A DNA stretch of 64,000 nucleotides, from NCBI GenBank assembly GCA_963754125.1, contig CAVWEX010000002.1:496001-560000 (forward strand), written 5' to 3'. The translations under genes and the position numbers were made by a program. A model generated the notes under the pieces. The model was not told the origin of the DNA. It made no database searches and was given only the letters and a program-made list of their open reading frames with translations. Source of the stretch: RPQJ01 sp963754125. GTDB taxonomy: Bacteria; Pseudomonadota; Gammaproteobacteria; Steroidobacterales; Steroidobacteraceae. Below are positions 17,763 to 27,386 of the stretch, in pieces. Each line of letters begins with the position of its first letter. Position 1 is the first letter of the stretch.

Positions 17763-19093
17763 CCATCAACAACAAGGTCGTCTGGAGCGAGGGACTCTTC
17801 CTTCGGCCGCAGCACTTCCAGCAGCAGGACCGCCACGTCGAGCGCTACGTCGAGCTGCGGACCTCCGCCTTGCGTGCGAACGGCTGGGGCTTCTCCGACC
17901 TCGAGTTCGAGCGCGACCTGCTGTCGACCGGCAAGCTCGCGCTCCGGCGGGCCCGAGGGGTGTTTCCGGACGGTACGCCATTCTGCATGCCCGACGACGA
18001 CCCGCTGCCGCCCGCGATGGAAGTGCCGGCATCCGTGAGGGACAGCACGGTGTTCCTCGCGCTGCCGCTGCGGCGAGCCGGGGCGCTGGAGATCGGACGC
18101 GCGGAATCGGCGGGCGAGGTCACGAGGCTGCAGCTGCAGGAGCTGAATGTCCGGGACAACGGCGGCCTGACGGACGAGCCCGCGCTGCTCGAGGTCGCCG
18201 GGGTGAGCGGCCGGTTGCTGCTGCAGAACGAGCCGCTGGACGAATACTCGTGCATTCCGATCGCGCGCATTCTGGAGTGCAAGGCCGACCGGCAGATCCT
18301 GCTGGACGACAGGTTCATCCCGACCGTGGTTCGGGCGAGCGCCGCGCCGCGACTGGCGTCGTTCCTGCGCGAGCTGAATGGCCTGCTGCACCAGCGAGGA
18401 GAAGCCATCGGCGGGCGCGTCACCGCCGGAGGCCGCGGCGCGACTGCCGAAGTCGCCGACTACCTGATGCTGCAGGCGATCAACCGCTTCGAGCCCGTCG
18501 CGACTCACCTGGCTCAGAGCGGCGACGTCCATCCGGAGGACCTGTTCTGCTTCGCTGCGTCGCTGGCGGGTGAGCTGGCGACCTATACGCTGCCGACCAA
18601 GCGGCCGAACCCGCTCGAGCCGTACCGGCATGACGACCTTCGCGCCACGTTCGACCCGCTGTTCGCCTCGGTGCGCAGCGTGCTGAGCGCCGTGCTGGAA
18701 CAGTCTGCCGTGCCGATCCCCCTCGAAGTGAAGCGCTTCGGTATCCGCGTCGGTGTCATCCAGGACCGCTCGCTGCTCGACTCGGCGGTGTTCGTCCTGG
18801 CCGCGCGCGCCGACCTGCCTGCCGAGGAGTTCAAGCGGATGTTCGTCGCGCAGGTCAAGGCGGGGCCGGTCGAGCGCATCGCGGACCTGGTCAACCTCGG
18901 CCTGCCCGGGCTCGCGCTGCGCGGCATGCCCGCGCCTCCGCGCCAGGTGCCGTATCACTCCGGATTCCAGTATTTCGAGATCGAGCAGTCGGGCGAACTC
19001 TGGCGGCAGCTGCGCGCGTCCGGTGGCATCGCGATCCACGCGGCAGGGGAATTCCCCGGGTTGCAGATCGAACTCTGGGCAATTCGCGGGTAG
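17759..19093 (+). CDS. tssK: TssK baseplate protein
   Basis: The 444-residue protein starts at GTG 17759, overlapping the tssJ stop. The opening INNKVVWSEGLFLRPQHFQQ is diagnostic of TssK, as is the later DYLMLQAINRFEP. TssK trimers link the T6SS baseplate to the TssJLM membrane complex. The length matches the family. It is followed after 5 bp by tssL. Confidence 0.95.
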   Translation: MTINNKVVWSEGLFLRPQHFQQQDRHVERYVELRTSALRANGWGFSDLEFERDLLSTGKLALRRARGVFPDGTPFCMPDDDPLPPAMEVPASVRDSTVFLALPLRRAGALEIGRAESAGEVTRLQLQELNVRDNGGLTDEPALLEVAGVSGRLLLQNEPLDEYSCIPIARILECKADRQILLDDRFIPTVVRASAAPRLASFLRELNGLLHQRGEAIGGRVTAGGRGATAEVADYLMLQAINRFEPVATHLAQSGDVHPEDLFCFAASLAGELATYTLPTKRPNPLEPYRHDDLRATFDPLFASVRSVLSAVLEQSAVPIPLEVKRFGIRVGVIQDRSLLDSAVFVLAARADLPAEEFKRMFVAQVKAGPVERIADLVNLGLPGLALRGMPAPPRQVPYHSGFQYFEIEQSGELWRQLRASGGIAIHAAGEFPGLQIELWAIRG

Positions 19094-19098
19094 CCGTC

Positions 19099-20466
19099 AT
19101 GACCAGCCAGCAGGGTGGGGAACCGCCGAGCGACCGCACGATCATCAAGCCGCGGCCGGGGGCAGGGCGTGCCCCGGGGGCCGCTGGTCCCGCGCCGCCC
19201 GTGATGCCACCACCGCAGCCTGCAGCGTCGTCGCCTGCCGCCGAGTTCGGTGTGGCGTCGCCGGGCCCGTCGGGGCCGAGCATCGAGTTCGCCCGCGGCG
19301 GACTGGATCCGCTGTTCCACGCCGCGGGACCGCTGCTGCTGCTCGCAGGTCGGTTGCGCCACTCGACGCAGGCGCTGGACACCGCCGGCCTCCGACGGCA
19401 ACTGGTGGGCGAGGTGCGGAGCTTCGAGGAAAGGGCGCGCAACTCGGGCGTCGCCGCCGAGCAGGTTGCAGCCGCGCGCTATGCGCTGTGCGCAACGCTC
19501 GATGAGGCGATCCTGAGCACGCCGTGGGGTGCGAACAGCGACTGGGGGTCCCAGCCGCTGCTGGTGATATTCCATCGAGAGACCTGGGGCGGCGAGAAAT
19601 TCTTCCAGTTGCTGGAACGCACCCAGGCGGATCCTCGCCAGTACTCCGGCCTGCTCGACGTACTCTATTCCTGCATCAGCCTCGGATTCGCGGGCAAGTA
19701 CGCGCTCGATCCGCAGGGCCAGATGCAGCGCGACCGGTTGCAGCACGAACTGCTGGAGCGCATCCGCGGCGTCCGCGAGCAGGCGCCGCCGGCGTTGTCG
19801 GAGCGATGGGAGGGCGTGCACGACCGGACCAATCCGCTGCTGCGATTCGTGCCCATGTGGGTCGTCGCGGTCGCCGGCCTCGCGGTGTTGACCGGCACCT
19901 ATCTGTATTTCAGGAACCAGCTCGGTCACCACGCCGAGCCGACGCTTGCCGCCCTGTCCCAGGTCGGGGTCCAGGGCTTCAGCGCGGGCGCGGCTGCCCC
20001 GATGCCCGCGATTGCGCCGGACAAGACCCTCAAGATCCTGCTGGCCGATCTCGAGCAGCAGGGAATGCTGGTCGTGACCGAGGAGGGCGCACGCTCCACC
20101 GTGACGATCGCCGGTTCGGACCTGTTCGCTTCCGGCAGCGCGCGGATCAATGACCAGTACCACGCGATTCTCGGCCGAATCGCATCGGCCCTGAATGAGC
20201 TGCCGGGCCCGGTGCTGGTCGTGGGGCACACCGATGACCAGCCGATCCGGTCCTTCAAGTACCAGAACAATTACGAGTTGTCGGCGGACCGCGCAGCGGC
20301 GGTGGTGACGGATCTCGAGACGACGCTCGCCGAGCCCGCACGCCTGCGGTCCACCGGTGTCGGATCCTCCCAGCCACGATACGAACCGCCCGGTACGCCG
20401 GAAAATCGAGCGCGGAACCGCCGTGTCGAAATCGTTCACGTCGCGAACGGCGCGGTTGGCCCATGA
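19099..20466 (+). CDS. tssL: TssL inner-membrane protein with OmpA/MotB peptidoglycan-binding domain
   Basis: The 455-residue protein has a proline-rich N-terminal tail and the cytoplasmic DotU fold (RYALCATLDEAIL, WGGEKFFQLLER, YSCISLGFAGKY). One transmembrane helix (about 251-272) precedes a periplasmic OmpA-like domain (LVVGHTDDQPI, NYELSADRAAAV, ENRARNRRVEI). The extended form anchors the complex directly to peptidoglycan, as in VCA0115-type TssL. The stop overlaps the tssM start as ATGA. Confidence 0.95.
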   Translation: MTSQQGGEPPSDRTIIKPRPGAGRAPGAAGPAPPVMPPPQPAASSPAAEFGVASPGPSGPSIEFARGGLDPLFHAAGPLLLLAGRLRHSTQALDTAGLRRQLVGEVRSFEERARNSGVAAEQVAAARYALCATLDEAILSTPWGANSDWGSQPLLVIFHRETWGGEKFFQLLERTQADPRQYSGLLDVLYSCISLGFAGKYALDPQGQMQRDRLQHELLERIRGVREQAPPALSERWEGVHDRTNPLLRFVPMWVVAVAGLAVLTGTYLYFRNQLGHHAEPTLAALSQVGVQGFSAGAAAPMPAIAPDKTLKILLADLEQQGMLVVTEEGARSTVTIAGSDLFASGSARINDQYHAILGRIASALNELPGPVLVVGHTDDQPIRSFKYQNNYELSADRAAAVVTDLETTLAEPARLRSTGVGSSQPRYEPPGTPENRARNRRVEIVHVANGAVGP

Positions 20467-23400
20467 AGAAGATCCTGCTCAACCGGTGGTTCCTCGGGTC
20501 CGTCGGCATCGTCCTCCTCGCGCTGATCCTCTGGTTCCTTGGACCGTATTTCGCGTTCGGCGAGGTGCGCCCGTTCGCCAGCGTGCTCGGAAGGATCATC
20601 GCGGTGCTGGTACTCATCGCGATCTGGGTCGGTATCCTGCAGTGGCAGTACCTGCGGGCGATCCGTGCGAGCCGCAAGCTCGCGAGCGAGGTGGCGGGGC
20701 AGGCCGACGCACCCGTCATCGGACAGGGAAAGCCGGCGGAACCTGCGGATGCCGCGCAGCTGAAGCAGCGATTCGAGGATGCCGTCGCCCGGTTGAAGAA
20801 GGACCGCAAGGGGCGCGGCGGCCTCTACCACCTGCCGTGGTACGTGATCATCGGGCCGCCGGGATCCGGCAAGACCACGGCGCTCGTGAATTCGGGCCTG
20901 CGCTTTCCCATGGAGCAGGAGATCGGCAAGCGGTCCGTGCGCGGGGTCGGCGGGACGCGCAACTGTGACTGGTGGTTCACGGACGAGGCGATCCTGCTCG
21001 ACACCGCCGGCCGCTACACCACGCAGGATTCGGATCGGATCGCGGACGGGGCGGGGTGGGCGCAGTTCCTGCAGCTCCTGAAGCGCCATCGCCGCCGACA
21101 GCCGATCAACGGCGTGCTGGTCGCCTACAGCGCCTCCGACCTGCTGGTCCGGTCGGAGCAGGAGTTCGACGGCGACGTCGCGGCGATGCGGCAGCGGATC
21201 GAGGAACTGAATCGCAACCTCGGCATCACGCTTCCGGTCTACCTGCTGATCACCAAGGCCGACCTGATTTCCGGTTTCCGGGAGTACTTCGACGATCTCG
21301 ACGCGGCCGGCCGTGCCCAGGTCTGGGGCGTCACCTTCCCGCTGGACGACAGCCAGTCGGGCCGCGCGCTCGGCCAGTTGCCGTCGGAATTCGATGCCCT
21401 CTCGGACCGACTCAATCGCGGATTGTTCGCGCGGCTGCAGGCAGAGAAGGACGCGCGACGCCGCTCGGTGCTGTTCGCCTTCCCGCAGCAGTTCGGGGCG
21501 TTGCGGCCCCGCCTTCTCGAACTGGTCAACCAGGCCTTCGGTGGCACCGACTTCGACCGTCGCTCGTTCCTGCGCGGAGTCTATTTCACGAGCGGTACCC
21601 AGGAAGGTACGCCGATTGATCGATTGCTCGGCTCCATGTCGAGGGCGCTCGGTGTTGCAACCGACACGCGGCAGCTTGTCGGCGAGAAGGGTCGGGCGTA
21701 TTTCATCGAGAGGCTGCTCAAGGACGTCGTCCTGCGGGAAGCAGGACTTGCGGGCTCGGACCGCCGTGCAACGCTGCGCAAGACGGCGCTGCACGTCGCG
21801 GCCTACGCCGCGCTCGCAGCGCTCGTCATCGGCGGACTGGTCGCGCTCACGGTCAGCTACCGCAAGAATCTGTCCTATCTCGCCGACGTCGGGAAGGCAG
21901 CCGGCCAACTGGTGGATGCCGGAGCCAGCGGACCGGTGGATTCGCCGGCCGCCTCGGATTGGCTCCCGAGGCTCGAGGCCGTCCGCGGCGTGGTCGTTGC
22001 GGCCGAGCGAGGCGGGGACGATGCGCCGTGGTCGATGCGGTCAGGCCTCTACCAGGGACACTCCGTCGGGGAGGCGGCGCGCGATGCCTATGCCCGCGAA
22101 CTCAACGCCTTGCTGGTGCCCAAGCTCGCAAAGGCTTTCGCGTCGCGCATGAACGAGCTGTCGGCGGATCCGGACAAGCTGTACGAGTACCTCAAGGCTT
22201 ACCTGATGCTGGGCGATCCGCAACGGCTCGACCCGGGGCAGCTCGCGTTCCTCGCACGATTGGAATGGGATCGCGCGTACGGCGATCGACCGGATGTTCG
22301 CGACGCGCTGGCCGCGCACCTCGACGCGCTCCTGACCGGCGAGCGGCTCAATCCCGCGGACCTGGACCAGGACCTGGTCACCCGCGCGAGGAACACCCTG
22401 CGGGCTGCGACGCCCGCATCGCTGGCATACAGCCGGCTCAAGCTGCTCTTCACCGGCGAAAAGTACCCGCCGCTGAGACTCGATCGGGACGTGCAGGGGA
22501 TCGAGACGGTATTCCGGCGACGCAGCGGACGCAGCTTCGCGGAGCCGCTGCCGGCGCTCTACACGAAGGCGGTCTTCAAGGAGATCAGCGGCGCCGGAAC
22601 TGCGGAGATCGCCAGGCGCCTGCAGGAGGACGCATGGGTGTTCGGCGACGATGCGGTGCTGGAGGAAACGTCCGCCCGCCTCGTGTACGACGTCCTCGCG
22701 CTCTACGAGCGCGACTACATCGCTGCCTGGGACGAACTGCTGGCCGACATCCAGCGGGCGCCGCTCGGCAACGATCCGCAGCAGGCGAGCAAGATCCTGG
22801 GAGTCCTGGGCAGCGGCGGATCGCCACTCAAGGTTCTGCTCGCGATCGTCGGCGACAACACGAAGCTGAGCGAGCCCGCGGAGGGCGGCGAGGGTCCCTC
22901 GGTCTCGGACGCTTTGACGGACAAGGCGGCCGACAAGGTGCTGGCGAAAGCCGGCCAGGCATCGCCGCTCGGCAAGCTCCTGCTCGAGCAGGGAGCGGCA
23001 GGCGCCGCGGCGACGTCACGCAAGCCCGGTGACCTCGTGACCGAGCACTTCGCCGACCTGCATCGCCTGCTGGACGGCCCGCCGGGCCAGGCTCCCATCG
23101 ACCGCACGGTCGCGCTGCTCGGCCAGATGTCGCAGTGCCTCGGCCGGATGGGAGAGGCCGTCGGAACGGCGAGCGCAGCGCAGTCCCTCACCACCGGGGG
23201 ATGCGCGGATCTTGCGCGGGCTCTGGAAGTGGAGGCGGGCCAGCTGCCGGCCGGGGCCGCGGGGATCGTCGGGGCGCTCGCGGGCGAGACCCAGGCGGTC
23301 GTGCGCGATCAGGCGAAGGGTGAACTGGCCGACCTGTACCGAAGTCAGGTCGTGGCCGAGTGCAACGCAATGCTGAGCGGCCGCTATCCGTTCGCACGCG

Positions 23401-24008
23401 ACGCCGCCACCGACGTTCCGGTTGCCGATTTCGCACGGCTGTTCGGCGCGGGCGGGCTCTTCGACGCCTTCTACACGACGCATCTGGCGCCATTCGTGGA
23501 CACCAGCGGTACGCGCTGGCGATGGCGCGAGGCGTCTGGCGGCTCGCTCGGCCTCCCGGGGGCCATACTCGCGCAGTTCGAAGCCGTTCATCGGATCAGG
23601 CAGCAGTTCTTCCGGGCGGGCGGTGCCGAGCCCGAACTGCGGTTCGCTTTGACGCCGGAGTACCTGGACGCGACCGCCCGCAGCCTGACGCTCGAGATCG
23701 ACGGACAGCGCCTCGAATACAGTCATGGGCCACAACCGCGCTGGGCAGTGAAATGGCCGAGCGCCGCCAGCGAGCAGCTGGTGGTGACCTTCGATGCGGG
23801 CGCGGGCCCTGGTCCGGTGAAGGTGTACGAAGGACCGTGGGCGGTCTTCCGCTTCATCGACGATTCGTCACCCGCGCCACGGACGGATACGCGATTCCAG
23901 CTCACGGTCTCCGCCGGTGGGCAGACCGCACGCCTGTTGCTCGATGCGAGCTCGATCAGGAATCCGTTCGCGGATCCGTTGCTTGCGAAATTCCGCTGTG
24001 GCGGCTGA
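20463..24008 (+). CDS. tssM: TssM (IcmF) inner-membrane T6SS core protein
   Basis: This 1181-residue IcmF protein has two N-terminal helices (about 8-28 and 40-62). A cytoplasmic NTPase-like domain with Walker A GPPGSGKTT (about 131-139) and DTAGRY follows. A third helix lies near 446-466, and a long periplasmic part follows. The C-terminus has the usual beta domain (WPSAASEQLVVTF, YEGPWAVFRFID). TssM is the channel-forming partner of TssL and TssJ. The intact Walker motif suggests NTP binding. Length and order agree with the family. Confidence 0.95.
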   Translation: MKKILLNRWFLGSVGIVLLALILWFLGPYFAFGEVRPFASVLGRIIAVLVLIAIWVGILQWQYLRAIRASRKLASEVAGQADAPVIGQGKPAEPADAAQLKQRFEDAVARLKKDRKGRGGLYHLPWYVIIGPPGSGKTTALVNSGLRFPMEQEIGKRSVRGVGGTRNCDWWFTDEAILLDTAGRYTTQDSDRIADGAGWAQFLQLLKRHRRRQPINGVLVAYSASDLLVRSEQEFDGDVAAMRQRIEELNRNLGITLPVYLLITKADLISGFREYFDDLDAAGRAQVWGVTFPLDDSQSGRALGQLPSEFDALSDRLNRGLFARLQAEKDARRRSVLFAFPQQFGALRPRLLELVNQAFGGTDFDRRSFLRGVYFTSGTQEGTPIDRLLGSMSRALGVATDTRQLVGEKGRAYFIERLLKDVVLREAGLAGSDRRATLRKTALHVAAYAALAALVIGGLVALTVSYRKNLSYLADVGKAAGQLVDAGASGPVDSPAASDWLPRLEAVRGVVVAAERGGDDAPWSMRSGLYQGHSVGEAARDAYARELNALLVPKLAKAFASRMNELSADPDKLYEYLKAYLMLGDPQRLDPGQLAFLARLEWDRAYGDRPDVRDALAAHLDALLTGERLNPADLDQDLVTRARNTLRAATPASLAYSRLKLLFTGEKYPPLRLDRDVQGIETVFRRRSGRSFAEPLPALYTKAVFKEISGAGTAEIARRLQEDAWVFGDDAVLEETSARLVYDVLALYERDYIAAWDELLADIQRAPLGNDPQQASKILGVLGSGGSPLKVLLAIVGDNTKLSEPAEGGEGPSVSDALTDKAADKVLAKAGQASPLGKLLLEQGAAGAAATSRKPGDLVTEHFADLHRLLDGPPGQAPIDRTVALLGQMSQCLGRMGEAVGTASAAQSLTTGGCADLARALEVEAGQLPAGAAGIVGALAGETQAVVRDQAKGELADLYRSQVVAECNAMLSGRYPFARDAATDVPVADFARLFGAGGLFDAFYTTHLAPFVDTSGTRWRWREASGGSLGLPGAILAQFEAVHRIRQQFFRAGGAEPELRFALTPEYLDATARSLTLEIDGQRLEYSHGPQPRWAVKWPSAASEQLVVTFDAGAGPGPVKVYEGPWAVFRFIDDSSPAPRTDTRFQLTVSAGGQTARLLLDASSIRNPFADPLLAKFRCGG

Positions 24009-24011
24009 ACG

Positions 24012-25493
24012 ATGAGTACGGACGTTGCAGTCGGCTTCTACGGCAAGCTGCCGTCGCTGGGAGACTTCGTCGGGCGGCGAGTCCCGGAGCACGTCGTCGA
24101 GCGCTGGGACCACTGGCTGCAGGAATCCGTGGCAGCAAGCCGCGCGTCGCTTGGCGAGCGCTGGCTCGATCTCTACCTGACGGCTCCGATGTGGCGATTC
24201 TTTGCCAACCGGGGCGTGCTGAGTCGCCAGCCTGTGGGGGGTGTCGTATTTCCCAGCGTGGATCGCGTTGGTCGCTATTTTCCGGTCACGGTGTTCGCGA
24301 CCCTGCCGGACGATGCAGTGGGGCTGGTGGTGGCCGACCGCTGCTCGCGATGGTTCGAGCGTGTAGAGGATCTGGTGCTGGCGCAACTGGACGACGAGAG
24401 CCGTGACGTCGACGGGTTCGAGGAAGCGCTCGCAGCGACGGGGGCGCTTCTCCTGACTGATCTCGGGACGGTCGCTGCGCGTCCCTGGAACGGCGGTTTC
24501 CCGGACGTCGCGGGCGATAGACTCGACCTTCTGCACGTTCCGCTGGGCGATCGACTCGATGTCGGCCCTGCCGCGCTGACGTGGCTCGATCAGATGGTGG
24601 TTCGCTCGATGAGCGACGCGGTGTTCTGGTGGAGCAGCGGATCGAACAGCGTCCGGCCGAGCTGGCTGGTGACGCGGGGACTGCCGGAGCCGGTCGCATT
24701 CGGGTCGATGCTGACCGGCGAATGGCACGACTGGCCGTGGACCTCGTGCGAAACGGCGGACGCGGTGGACGTGCCGCCTGCGGCCGTCCTGCACATGGAG
24801 TCGGCAGGCTCGACCCACCCGGGAAAAGTGCGCAGCGAAAACCAGGATGCCTATGTCGCGCTGCCTGAGCACGGACTCTGGGTTGTCGCCGACGGCATGG
24901 GCGGGCATTCGGAAGGACACGTGGCCAGCGGCATGGTGTGCGACCTGCTCGCAGCCATCGGGCCGCAGCCCTCGCTTGCGGCCGGCGTCGATGCCGTCAG
25001 GGCGGCACTTGCGCGCGTGAACGAGTACCTGCATTCGATGTCGTTGCGCGAAGTCCGGCCCGTCGTCAGCGGGACGACCGTCGTCGCCCTTCTGGTCCGG
25101 GGCACGCGGGGAGTCTGCCTTTGGGCCGGCGACAGCCGACTGTACCGGCTGCGCGACGACGTGCTCAAGCAGATCAGCGTGGACCACAGCGAGGACGTCG
25201 AAGGTCCCGCCGTGCCCGGAATGTCGGCGAGGTCAAACGTGATCACGCGTGCGATCGGTGGCCGGGACGAACTGGAGGTCGAGCACCTCGCCTTCGATGT
25301 CAGGCTCGGCGATCGACTGCTGCTCTGCAGCGACGGCCTGTATCGGGAGCTGTCGACTGAGCAGATCACCGAGCTGTTGCGCAGTGGTGACGCCGTCTCG
25401 GCCGTCGAGACGCTGCTTCAGCACGTGCTGCGCGGAGAGGCGGCCGACAACGTCACCGTGGTCGTGGTCGACGCGCAACCCGGCGCAGGCTGA
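24012..25493 (+). CDS. TagF-PppA fusion: T6SS repressor domain plus PP2C phosphatase
   Basis: The 493-residue protein joins two regulators that are often separate. Residues 1-230 form TagF (VGFYGKLPSLGDFVGRR, VFPSVDRVGRYFPVTVF, DAVFWWSSG), which can repress T6SS by sequestering Fha. Residues 261-493 form a PP2C-type phosphatase (VRSENQDAY, VADGMGGHSEGHVAS, SGTTVVALLV, LCSDGLYREL, ADNVTVVVVD) with metal-binding Asp residues present. The phosphatase should reverse PpkA phosphorylation. It follows tssM after 3 bp and precedes ppkA. Confidence 0.92.
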   Translation: MSTDVAVGFYGKLPSLGDFVGRRVPEHVVERWDHWLQESVAASRASLGERWLDLYLTAPMWRFFANRGVLSRQPVGGVVFPSVDRVGRYFPVTVFATLPDDAVGLVVADRCSRWFERVEDLVLAQLDDESRDVDGFEEALAATGALLLTDLGTVAARPWNGGFPDVAGDRLDLLHVPLGDRLDVGPAALTWLDQMVVRSMSDAVFWWSSGSNSVRPSWLVTRGLPEPVAFGSMLTGEWHDWPWTSCETADAVDVPPAAVLHMESAGSTHPGKVRSENQDAYVALPEHGLWVVADGMGGHSEGHVASGMVCDLLAAIGPQPSLAAGVDAVRAALARVNEYLHSMSLREVRPVVSGTTVVALLVRGTRGVCLWAGDSRLYRLRDDVLKQISVDHSEDVEGPAVPGMSARSNVITRAIGGRDELEVEHLAFDVRLGDRLLLCSDGLYRELSTEQITELLRSGDAVSAVETLLQHVLRGEAADNVTVVVVDAQPGAG

Positions 25494-25518
25494 TACGACG
25501 TCCGGTTCCCCGCCCGCC

Positions 25519-27351
25519 ATGAACCCATCCGAGCTGCTCGAACTTCTGCAAGCGGTGTTGCGCGGTGAGGTGCAGCCGGACACGCTGTTCGTCGAGATCG
25601 ACGCCGCGCTCGTACGGTCCCCCGAGGCGGCCGCAGCACTGCTGGCCGCAATCGATGATCTGTACGGCCGCAACGAGATCCACTTCGATCTTTACCTGCG
25701 CATCAAGGATGCCCTGACACTGACGCAGCCGCAGCGGCATACCGTTCCACCTCCGAATTCCTCGCCGCCGTTCATCAAGGAACCTCCGCCGGCGCAACAC
25801 GCCGCGCCCGAGGATGCGACCCGGTGGCGCGCGCCGCCCCAGGGAGATCGCACCGTGCTTCGGTCCGCGACTCGGCCGCCGCCGCGCGAGGCGGCCGATG
25901 CCCCGAAGTCCTCGCCGCCCCGCTCGACCCGCCCGGGCCCGGACGCACCCGAAACCGCGACCTGGGTCATCGAACAGCCGCTCGAGCCCGGCTCGGTGAT
26001 CAAGAGCCGGTTCGTGCTCGACCGGAGGCTGGGCGAGGGCGGCATGGGCGTGGTCTTCAGGGCCCGCGACCTTCGCAAGGAAGAGGCGCGCGACCGGGAT
26101 CCGTACCTGGCCATCAAGTTCCTGAACTCCGAGTTCCGGCGACATCCCGAGGCGCTGATGGCGCTGCAGCGTGAGACCCGGCGCGCGCAGGCCCTGGCGC
26201 ACCCGAACATCATTACCGTCTACGATTTCGACCGGGACGGCACGCTGATCTACATGACGATGGAGTACCTGGAGGGCGAGCCGCTCGACCGGTACCTCCA
26301 GCGTCGTCCCCAGGGCGTGCGATTCAAGGAGGCGTGGCCGATCATCGAGGGTTGCAGCCGTGCGCTGTCCTACGCGCACGAGCAGGGCGTCGTGCACGCG
26401 GACTTCAAGCCCGGCAACGTCTTCGTGATCGGTGAGCGGCGCGTGAAGGTGCTGGATTTCGGCATCGCGCGGGCGGTCCAGCATCACGGCATCGAGCCAG
26501 TGCAAGGGACGCGGTTCGACGCGGGCTCGCTCGGGGCCTTGACCCCCGCCTACGCGAGCCCGGAAATGCTGCTCGGCGAGCAGCCCGACCCGCGCGACGA
26601 CGTCTACGCCCTTGCCTGCGTCAGCTACGAACTCATGACCGGGCGCCACCCATTCAACGGCGCGCCCGCGGTAAAGGCTGCGCACGACGGAATGCCGGTG
26701 AAGCGTACGCGGGGCATGACTCGTCGCCAGCATCGTGCGCTGGTGCACGGACTCGCGTTCCGGCAGGCGGATCGCTCGAAGAGCGTGGAGGCGTTCCTCG
26801 ACGAGATCGCGGGTCCGCTTGGCGCGCGGGGTCGCATTGCGCGGCAGGCGATCCTTTCCACGGCGGTCACGGCGATCGTGGTCGCAGGCGTTGCAGGCGG
26901 GGCGTGGTGGATGACCCGGTCGGATCCGGACGCCCAGCTGGCGCGGCAGCTGACGGACACGGCGCAGGCCCAGGTCGAAGAGGAGCGGGCACGGGGCAGG
27001 GTGGTGGAGCCGGACCTCGAACTGCGCGACGTGCTGCTCGAGCAGGGTCATGACTATCTCGCACTGTCCGAGACCGACTTCAGTCCGGCGCTCCTGTCCG
27101 AGGGGGTCTCGAGCGCCTACGGTGCATTCAGCAATGCCCTCGAGATCGACCCGACGAGCGAGCCGGCCGTGCGAGGTATCGTCGAGATCGTGCGGCGGTA
27201 CCAGGCCGAGGCCGAGCGGCTCTACGACGCCGGGGAATTCGAGCGCGCGGTCGAGATCGCCGGCTACGGTCTGAAGATTCACCCGACGCGCGAGGCGCTG
27301 GCGGATCTCAAGAGCGAAGCCGAGGTCCGGCGCGACGCGAAGAAAAATTGA
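25519..27351 (+). CDS. ppkA: PpkA-type Ser/Thr protein kinase, membrane-anchored
   Basis: ATG 25519 begins a 610-residue protein; the upstream frame is a shadow of the preceding gene. Residues 1-60 are a small helical domain, followed by a proline-rich linker. The kinase domain (about 160-430) has GEGGMGVVF, AIKFLN and the catalytic loop HADFKPGN (Asp295), with DFGIA (Asp313) and YASPEM. One helix lies at about 443-464, and a TPR-like extracytoplasmic tail follows. The usual His-Arg-Asp is His-Ala-Asp, so it is a non-RD kinase. It should phosphorylate T6SS components read by TagH and the other FHA proteins here. Confidence 0.92.
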   Translation: MNPSELLELLQAVLRGEVQPDTLFVEIDAALVRSPEAAAALLAAIDDLYGRNEIHFDLYLRIKDALTLTQPQRHTVPPPNSSPPFIKEPPPAQHAAPEDATRWRAPPQGDRTVLRSATRPPPREAADAPKSSPPRSTRPGPDAPETATWVIEQPLEPGSVIKSRFVLDRRLGEGGMGVVFRARDLRKEEARDRDPYLAIKFLNSEFRRHPEALMALQRETRRAQALAHPNIITVYDFDRDGTLIYMTMEYLEGEPLDRYLQRRPQGVRFKEAWPIIEGCSRALSYAHEQGVVHADFKPGNVFVIGERRVKVLDFGIARAVQHHGIEPVQGTRFDAGSLGALTPAYASPEMLLGEQPDPRDDVYALACVSYELMTGRHPFNGAPAVKAAHDGMPVKRTRGMTRRQHRALVHGLAFRQADRSKSVEAFLDEIAGPLGARGRIARQAILSTAVTAIVVAGVAGGAWWMTRSDPDAQLARQLTDTAQAQVEEERARGRVVEPDLELRDVLLEQGHDYLALSETDFSPALLSEGVSSAYGAFSNALEIDPTSEPAVRGIVEIVRRYQAEAERLYDAGEFERAVEIAGYGLKIHPTREALADLKSEAEVRRDAKKN

Positions 27352-27386
27352 CCGCCCGGCGGGCGCGGGTCGCGGGGACGACGTAC

